Source of the DNA: Pelagophyceae sp. CCMP2097
Taxonomy: Eukaryota; Sar; Pelagophyceae
Reading direction: 5' to 3'
Assembly: GCA_026770575.1 (NCBI GenBank)
Contig: MU657181.1
Span: 437,514 to 459,689 of the forward strand
DNA: 22,176 nt
In this document: positions 16,332 through 22,176 of the stretch, piece by piece
Numbering within the stretch: the first letter of the stretch is position 1
Layout: the number at the start of each line of letters is the position of its first letter
Notes under the pieces: model-generated
Told to the model about the DNA's origin: nothing
Database searches by the model: none
Seen by the model: the letters and a program-made list of their open reading frames with translations, nothing else
Translations under genes and position numbers: made by a program

Positions 16332-17793
16332 ATGGAGTTCACCGCTCCGCCGAAGCGGGCCGTGGAGGCGGGGCGGCTGGAGCGCGTCGACGTGTTTCCC
16401 GGCAGCGGCAACCGCGAAATGGGTCCGCGCTACTCTGTTCGCATCCTGGACTGCGATCCCGGCGCGGCGACCAAAGCGGCGTGCTTCATCGTGCCGCAAG
16501 GCCGCGAGCACGAGTACGTCTTCGCATCGGACGACGGCCAACAAGCCGCGTCGCAAATCGGGGAATCGTGGACGACGCGTGATCCGGGCGCCAACGCCGC
16601 GAGTGCGAGTTGAAACGCCGTCCGACGCTAGGCCTGCGTCAGATTGCGGCGTCGGCCAAGTGCGCTCGGTTGATCGTCGTGGCGCTCGAGTCTCGGCGCG
16701 GCCACGTCTTTTCCAGCCTCGAGGCCGTGCAGGGCGAGCTTTCCGCGGCCGTGGTGGCGTTTGCGCCGCCGGGCACGACGGGCCAGATTGCGTTTATGAC
16801 AGTCGGCTCGCTCGGCAACCGCAGCGTCGTCGCCCGCGGGCCGACGGCGTCGGGCGACGAGTTTTTCATCGAAGAAGTGGACGAGGCCGACGGCGGCCGC
16901 ACGCGAAGACTCGTCTTTGGGTCCAACCCAAACGTGGTACAGACCGAGGTGCGCCCTTGCGCCCGCCGCGCAATCAAGAGAGGACGTCGCCAGGGTTTAT
17001 GTACCGGAGAGCCCAGGTGCGGCTCGTCGCAGCGGCGAAAAAAGGCAAGAAGAAGGGCGGCGCTCCGGCGGCGATGGCCGTCGATCACGGGGCGCTGCAA
17101 TCGGCATATCACGTCGCCATGCTCGCGACTGCGGCGTTTATCGACCTCGACGCGAAGACGGCGCCGAGAGCGCTGGCGATCGGCCTCGGCGGCGGCGTCT
17201 TTGTCATGGCCTTGCGCGCGTTCCTGCCAAAGCTCAAAATCGACGTCTGCGAGTTGGACGCGCAAGTCGTCACGGCCGCGGAGGCGTACTTTGGCTTTCA
17301 GCACGAGGGCAACGGCGACGCATCGACGAGTGTCTCAGTCGGCGACGGCCTCGACTACTTCAAAGACGCTTCAACAACGGCGAGCCCCTACTCGTTTATC
17401 GCCGTGGACGTCGACGCGAAAGACGAAACGTCGGGCATGTGCTGCCCGCCGCCGGCGTTTGTGGCCCGGGCCTTTTTAAGGCAAGTCCGACAAGGGCTCA
17501 CGGAGAACGGCGTCTGCGTCGTCAACGTCGTCGCGCGCGACGCGACCGCCTTTCAAGAGGCGTGCGCCAACATGGCGCAAGTCTTTGGGTCTGTCGCGAC
17601 GCTGAAGCCGGATGAAGACGACGTCAACTGCATCCTCGTCGGCCGGAAATCGCCGCTGCCCGCGTCGAAAAAGGACCGCGCCAAGCTCCGTTTGGACCTC
17701 CGCAACGCCGTTGGGAAATGGCTCGTCGACAGCGACGCCGTCGAAGACCCGCTCGAGCTTTTAGAGACGCTCAAGCGCCTCGAGTTTGTATAG
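16332..17793 (+). CDS. METTL13-like methyltransferase, C-terminal half only
   Basis: Exons modelled as 16332-16578, 16632-16948 and 17017-17793, giving 446 residues. The order matches the middle and C-terminal domain of METTL13 (eEF1A N-terminal methyltransferase module): FIVPQGREHEYVF, AASAKCARLIVVAL, VQGELSAAVVAFAP, LVFGSNPNVVQTEVRL, then a Lys-rich stretch, ALAIGLGGGVF (SAM motif I, about residues 241-250), DVCELD, GDGLDYF, and FIAVDVDAKD followed by GMCCPPPAFV. The N-terminal methyltransferase domain of METTL13, which modifies eEF1A Lys55, is absent, and there is no room for it upstream. The first junction is ambiguous: a GC donor at 16545 with acceptor at 16642 fits the family length slightly better than the GT donor at 16579. 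It converges on the transporter gene with 57 nt between stops. Confidence 0.83.
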
Positions 17794-17850
17794 CGTAAAG
17801 CACTACCGGGGTACGCGCTCGAGATCTCGACGACTGGTCCAGTTTAGAGG

Positions 17851-20121
17851 TTAGAGCGTGACGGTGTTGCCTTCGTCGACGGACGAGTCGTCGTCTGTTT
17901 CGGGTTTCGGCGCGGGGCGCCTTTGCGGCGCGTCGACAAAGGTCGCCGTCGTCGCGGTGATGGGCGGTTCGACCAGAATGTTGGACTCTAGGTTTGGCAG
18001 CGAGAGCGACGAGTCTAGAGTGCTGGGCAGGCCGCGCGTGCGGCCGACGACCGAAACGACTCCAATGACGAAGAGCGCGGGCCATTCCAAGTCTCGAGCA
18101 AAGTCGCCGCTCCGATGCCTGAGCGACCCTAGGCTGAGGCCGACGTTGCCGTATGCAGAGAAGACTTCGAAGAGGGCCGCGAAGAGCGCGGCAGAGTCCG
18201 CGTCGCCGGCCGGAGCCGCGGGGGAGCGCTGCAGCGCGACGACGGCGAACCAGGCGCCAAAGAGCACTAAAGCGTCCGACGGCCGCCACACCGCCGCCGC
18301 CGCCGCCCCGACTTGGCGCCCCGCGTGGTACCTCAAAGCGCGGTACCGCAAAATGACCTTTTCCCGCAGTGGCGCCGCGGAAAACGGGTAGCGCGCGATC
18401 AACAGCAGCCGCGTGTCGTACAGAGCGTCGTCGTCGCCCTCATCGACGGCGCCGAGGCTCGGCCGCTCCGGCGAGTCGCGCCGCTTTTGCTCGCCGCGCG
18501 CCAGCGACGGGGCCGACTCGGAGAGCAAAGCGTTGAGCGACCTGCCGCGCCGGTGCCGCTCCTCCGGGTCTGACGGTGGCCGCTCCTCCGGGTCCGGCGA
18601 TTGCGGCGGGGGGCGTTGCGCGTGGTCGCGCGCCGGCGAGACGCTCACGTTGCCGTCTAGGAAAGATGAAAGGTTGGACGCGACGGACGTCGACCGCCCA
18701 GGCCCGTCGAGCGTCCGGAGCGAAATATCGTCGTTGTCCAGAGACCGCGCCCTGTCCGCGGACCGCGCCCGCCGCTCTGCGTCACCGGGCTCCGCCGCGG
18801 CGGCGGCGCGCATGCGGCTGGCCCTGCCGGGCCCCGTCCTGATCGCCGAGCTCCGAATCGCTGCGACAAAGGGCACGGGCGCGAGCCACATTGCCGCGAG
18901 GTAGATGATCAAAGTGCCGCCTCGTAAAGCGTCGAGGCCGACGGCCGTGGCGCCGGCGTGCCGCGTATTGACGGCCTCGAACAACGCTAAACGTATTTTC
19001 AGGCCTAAAGGCTCGCCCGCAAAGCCGGCGTCTCGCCAGGAGATGACGAGCGCGGCGGTGCACTGCGCGGCGATGAGGAAGAGCTGGGTGGCGACGAGGA
19101 GCCACGTCTGCTGACTCGCAAAAAAAGATGAGTACAGCCGTCGGCCGTGCAAGAGCAGGTATCTATAATACACCTTCCTAGACGAGCCCTTCTTCGCCGC
19201 TGCTGATAACGCGACGACGGTCCACCTGACGCAGGCGGGGAAGAGGACGTTGCCGAGGAGCGAGAGAGAGGCTACGGCGAAGAGGATAAAGCCGTGATCC
19301 TCCGCCAAGTCAACAAACGAGTTGGGCTGCAGGCTCAGACCCGTGTTCGTGTAGCTCGAGACGACTGTGAAAACTGTCCAGCCGGCTGCGCCGGTGCCCG
19401 CGGCGCCCGGGCCGAGCAAGCGGGCTCCCGGGCGCGCGCAGACGTACGCGTAGAGCATGAGGCCGAAGATCGAGTAGATTGCGATTTGGTAGCATATGAC
19501 GACGCGCATGAGGTAGACGAGGGCCTTGTACTCGACGACCCACTGCGGCACGGCTCGGTAGTGCCGCGAATCGTGGAGGTCAAAAGTCACTCGAGCGACT
19601 CTAGAAGTCGAGTGCCACCTCCACCTCGGCGCCCTCAGGCGCGCGTCGACGCGCGGCAGGAGTCTCTCCAGCTCGCGCAGCCGCAGCACCACGGGCGCCA
19701 GCGACACCACGGACGCCGACCCGCCCTGCATCAGTAAGCAGACCAGGACCTGGGACCGCGGCCGCAGCGCCTTCAGATCAAAGGGCGCGAGGCCCGTGTT
19801 CGTCACCGCACTCAGCGCGAGGAAGAAGCATCTCGAGGCGCCGAACGCGCCCCGCTCCGACCACAGCAGCGCCGCGCCGCCGGCGAATGCCGCGCCGGCG
19901 ACCCAGGCGACGACGTAGCGCGAAAACGGCAGCTGCGCCGCGCCGGCGAGGCCCGCGTCCGCGTTGGTGACGATGCGCAGCCCCCGCGCGCCCGCGGGGC
20001 CTCGAAACGCCGGGACGGCCCAGGAGACATCCGAGCCGTCGTGCGACGCGAGGTCCGAGCACTCGGACCCCTCCTCCTCCACAAGGTCCTCCACCGACAG
20101 CAGCGGCATGTTGCTCGCCAT
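17851..20121 (-). CDS. Trk/HKT-type potassium (cation) transporter
   Basis: Intronless, 756 residues from the ATG at 20121 (an upstream ATG at 20340 adds a basic, unconserved extension). It has the four membrane-pore-membrane units of the superfamily. Pore loops are SAVTNTGLAPFD (Gly110), SSYTNTGLSL (Gly261), EAVNTRHAGATAVGL (Gly390) and EVFSAYGNVGLSLG (Gly661). All four filter positions are Gly, the state usually linked to K+ selectivity; Na+-selective HKT1 proteins have Ser in the first. The end of unit 4 has GRTRGLPSTLD, matching the family's GRxRGLP. Residues about 430-575 form a long hydrophilic Ser/Arg/Pro-rich loop between units 3 and 4, probably cytoplasmic. Plasma-membrane location is inferred. 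Substrate was not tested. Confidence 0.88.
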   Translation of the reverse strand: MASNMPLLSVEDLVEEEGSECSDLASHDGSDVSWAVPAFRGPAGARGLRIVTNADAGLAGAAQLPFSRYVVAWVAGAAFAGGAALLWSERGAFGASRCFFLALSAVTNTGLAPFDLKALRPRSQVLVCLLMQGGSASVVSLAPVVLRLRELERLLPRVDARLRAPRWRWHSTSRVARVTFDLHDSRHYRAVPQWVVEYKALVYLMRVVICYQIAIYSIFGLMLYAYVCARPGARLLGPGAAGTGAAGWTVFTVVSSYTNTGLSLQPNSFVDLAEDHGFILFAVASLSLLGNVLFPACVRWTVVALSAAAKKGSSRKVYYRYLLLHGRRLYSSFFASQQTWLLVATQLFLIAAQCTAALVISWRDAGFAGEPLGLKIRLALFEAVNTRHAGATAVGLDALRGGTLIIYLAAMWLAPVPFVAAIRSSAIRTGPGRASRMRAAAAAEPGDAERRARSADRARSLDNDDISLRTLDGPGRSTSVASNLSSFLDGNVSVSPARDHAQRPPPQSPDPEERPPSDPEERHRRGRSLNALLSESAPSLARGEQKRRDSPERPSLGAVDEGDDDALYDTRLLLIARYPFSAAPLREKVILRYRALRYHAGRQVGAAAAAVWRPSDALVLFGAWFAVVALQRSPAAPAGDADSAALFAALFEVFSAYGNVGLSLGSLRHRSGDFARDLEWPALFVIGVVSVVGRTRGLPSTLDSSLSLPNLESNILVEPPITATTATFVDAPQRRPAPKPETDDDSSVDEGNTVTL

Positions 20122-20633
20122 CGCGCCGTCAAAGTGGCAGACGTCTCGACGCGCGCCGACGCGCGCGCTAGGCCTATCGCCGAAAAATCGGAAGCCTGCT
20201 CGGACCTCCGAGTCTCGACTCAGAGGTCTCCGACGAAGACGACGTGAGATAAAGAGACTTGGCCATGCCGCTGGCAGCGCCAAAAGTGGACGACGGCGAC
20301 GGAGCGCGCTCGCTCGAGGGCGGCGTGGCAATTTCGTCATTCCCCGGAACCCGAACCAAAGGCGACGACGGAACCTCTAGCACGACGCTCCACTCGTGCT
20401 GCCGACGCCCATGTCCGCATCAGCACCTCGGGGCATGCCAATCCATTATAGTTGGTCGTGTTGAAAGTGATGCATGCGTTAAGAATTCCTTTTTCATTAG
20501 GTGGTTGCAACTCCGCTCACCACCGACGCGCGTGTGGAGCGGCGGTGCGACGAGAAGAACCTACGATGCGTCCAAAGTGAGAAACCGAAGCTTTGACGCA
20601 GAGGCTCGCTCTCGGGCTCGTCACCGCTTTGAT

Positions 20634-20713
20634 CCCTCAGGTCTCCAAGGTGTGGTAAAAGTTGACTCCTCACAGCGTTGCCGCTCAGAGTCTCAGGTCT
20701 CAAAAAGTTCATC
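20634..20713 (+). repeat. 80-bp direct repeat, copy 1
   Basis: Bases 20634-20713 are identical to 20879-20958, a spacing of 245 nt start to start. The unit begins CCCTCAGGTCTCCAAGG and ends AAAAAGTTCATC. It carries an internal shorter echo, CTCAGGTCTC near both its start and its end. Confidence 0.92.
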
Positions 20714-20878
20714 ATCAGGGTCGCGGCGGACGGCATCGAGGAAGACGCCGGAAAAAGGACCAGCGCCGAGGTTCGCGTCGCGCGCGCGCCGTCGAAGGAT
20801 GCCGCCGTCGGGCACCTATACGGACACGAATCAGAGGGCCGCGGCGCCGACGCCAGACGTGTCCAAGAGGAAGTTGTA

Positions 20879-20958
20879 CCCTCAGGTCTCCAAGGTGTGG
20901 TAAAAGTTGACTCCTCACAGCGTTGCCGCTCAGAGTCTCAGGTCTCAAAAAGTTCATC
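20879..20958 (+). repeat. 80-bp direct repeat, copy 2
   Basis: Exact second copy of 20634-20713. The 165 nt between the copies is GC-rich and unlike the flanks. No target-site duplication or terminal inverted repeats were seen. Confidence 0.92.
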
Positions 20959-21441
20959 GTTGGGTGCCACGACTGGGTATTAAAGAGCAAGGTGCAAGGC
21001 TCACCTCGGGCTCGGCCTGCGGCAGTCCTCGTCGGTCCCAAGTCGCTCCTCTTCGTGCGAGCCAAAGTCTCAACACGTCGTGAAAAGGCGAGTGATCGAA
21101 ATATGATCGCCCTTATTCCGTCTTATTCCACGACCTTATTCGGCGACGGGTTCAGCGAAGAAGGGACCTTCAGTCCAAACCGAGTCGGGGCGGCCCGTGG
21201 CCGAGATCACACCCGGTCGCGCTGTTGGACCAGTCCCCAAGGTCGATCCTCAAAGGACCGTGCGACGAATTCTGAACGGTGGGATGCCGTCGGCCCGCCG
21301 CCTACCGGGCTGGAATGGACTCACTCGGGCCTCTTGCAGCCCCAGGTCCCGACGGTGCATGTGCGCTGCTAGTGATGGCTTAGGAGCGCTATTCCAGGCC
21401 TCTTCCGCGCGGCGCGGCGCGGCGGAGCGCGGCGCGGCGGG

Positions 21442-22176
21442 CTAGTCGAGTGCGGAGAGTTGGTAGCCGTCGGACGGCGACTGCTCCAAAGAACGGATTA
21501 GCGCCTCTGCGACGCCCTGCTCCTTCTCGCCGTCGTCGTAGTCGATGTCGTACGCCCCGTCGCCGCAGACGCGCGTCACGCGCCCCGTGTAGTACTTGGA
21601 CCGCCCGCGATACCGCGCCTCGACCTTTTCGCCGCGCCGGAGGTTGCTCGCCACTTCCCGGCCGCCGCCGCCGCCGGCCGCCGTGATCAGCTCCTCGGCC
21701 ACACGGGTCTCTTTCTCCCCATCGTCGTAGTCAATGTCGAACGTGCCGTCGCCGCGGTCGCGAGAGATGCGTCCCGGATAAAACTTGGAGCGCCCGCGAT
21801 ACCGCGCCTCGACCTTTGCGCCCTCGGACAAGCGGCCGCGGCGCGGCGGCGGCGATTGGCGGGGCGATTGGCGGCTGTTCGTAACGCCGGCGCCGCCAAC
21901 CGGCTGGATGAGGTCCGCCGCAACGCGAGTCTCCTTCTCACCGTCGTCGTAGTGAACGTCGTAAGTGCTGTCGCCGCGATCTTTGAATATTCGACCGGGA
22001 TAAAACTTCGACTTCCCCCGATACCGCGCCTCGACCTTTGCGCCCTCGGATAAGCGGCCGCGACGCGGCGGCGAGCTAATCATAACGCTCGCACCACCGA
22101 TCTGCTTGATCAGGTCCTCAGTAACGCGAGTCTCACGCTCGCCATCGTCGTACGCAATGTCAAACGTGCCGTCGGC
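21442..22176 (-). CDS. Multi-Tudor-like repeat protein (partial, continues past right edge)
   Basis: The frame is open from the window edge (22176) to TAG at 21442-21444, so the N-terminus lies outside; the ATG at 22083 is internal to the array. The visible 244 residues hold three complete copies and the end of a fourth of a module of about 50 residues, joined by short Pro/Arg- or Gly-rich linkers. Each module reads LSEGAKVEARYRGRSKFYPG, then RDRGDGTFDIDYDDGEKE, then RVAEELI. This is the compact beta-barrel signature of Tudor/Agenet-like domains, which in many proteins bind methylated histone or arginine ligands. The aromatic positions (Tyr, Phe/Tyr, Tyr) are kept. Repeats are also very similar at DNA level, suggesting recent duplication. 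The ligand is unknown. Confidence 0.75.
   Translation of the reverse strand, partial: ADGTFDIAYDDGERETRVTEDLIKQIGGASVMISSPPRRGRLSEGAKVEARYRGKSKFYPGRIFKDRGDSTYDVHYDDGEKETRVAADLIQPVGGAGVTNSRQSPRQSPPPRRGRLSEGAKVEARYRGRSKFYPGRISRDRGDGTFDIDYDDGEKETRVAEELITAAGGGGGREVASNLRRGEKVEARYRGRSKYYTGRVTRVCGDGAYDIDYDDGEKEQGVAEALIRSLEQSPSDGYQLSALD

Larger units (their letters stand above)
20122..21441. other. Gene-poor 1.3 kb stretch with direct repeat
   Basis: No supported gene. GC content is visibly lower than in the flanking coding regions, with AT-rich words such as CTTATTCCGTCTTATTCC near 21112-21129. It includes the 5' flank of the transporter and an 80-bp exact direct repeat. Forward frames between 20259 and 21445 have no recognised domain. 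The stretch could hold non-coding RNA, decayed mobile DNA or small exons that I cannot identify. Confidence 0.4.

Noticed and set aside
15910..17793. 627-residue plus-strand frame treated as one protein
   Set aside because: Only its last 259 codons are METTL13-like. The upstream part overlaps real exons that are in other frames, so it is intron and out-of-frame sequence.
20122..20340. N-terminal extension of the transporter from the ATG at 20340
   Set aside because: The added 73 residues are Arg/Pro-rich with no family resemblance; the ATG at 20121 gives a normal acidic cytoplasmic N-terminus.
21197..21445. 82-residue plus-strand frame (AEITPGRAVGPVPK)
   Set aside because: No recognisable family, no splice partner and no supporting context; left as unassigned sequence.

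Overview
The window is nuclear DNA of a compact, very GC-rich eukaryote. Most genes are broken by short introns (46 to about 160 nt). Gene spacing is tens to a few hundred bases, many neighbours are convergent or divergent, and the gene set is eukaryotic: prefoldin 5, eIF3k, CHMP5/VPS60, a Qb-SNARE and a METTL13-like methyltransferase. Several genes of bacterial or plastid type (RlmH, YqgF, a double Cpn10-module Cpn20, an NXD1-like protein) begin with a hydrophobic signal-peptide-like leader, as expected for an alga with a secondary plastid. Together with the intron style this suggests a stramenopile alga, perhaps a pelagophyte such as Aureococcus. That assignment is inference. I see no tRNA, rRNA, CRISPR array or intact transposon. 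Layout, left to right: F-box/LRR protein (+); small protein with a PNRC/EDC2-like motif (-); NXD1-like acetoacetate-decarboxylase-fold protein (+); aldo/keto reductase with an apparent N-terminal membrane anchor and a Lys/Pro/Ala-rich insertion (-); a fused FGGY sugar kinase and ribulose-phosphate 3-epimerase (+); YqgF/RuvX-family protein (-); prefoldin subunit 5 (-); Qb-SNARE (+); eIF3k (+); CHMP5/VPS60 (-); chloroplast-type Cpn20 (+); RlmH (+); METTL13-like protein with only the C-terminal half of the animal/plant enzyme (+); Trk/HKT-type cation transporter (-); a 1.3 kb gene-poor stretch with an identical 80-bp direct repeat; and a multi-Tudor-like repeat protein running off the right edge (-). 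I rebuilt exon structures by joining frames at splice sites and checking that reading phase and family conservation both hold across each junction. For every spliced gene the summed exon length is a multiple of three. The strongest observations are these. First, the kinase-epimerase fusion would phosphorylate a pentulose (probably D-ribulose) and epimerise the product to xylulose 5-phosphate in one polypeptide. Second, two introns in unrelated genes both need a GC donor and share an identical 19-nt stretch at that donor, the signature of a recently spread intron family (introner-like). Third, about half of all donors read GTGCG rather than GTRAG. Apart from the two-step kinase-epimerase, the genes do not form an obvious pathway, and the window reads as ordinary gene-dense nuclear sequence.
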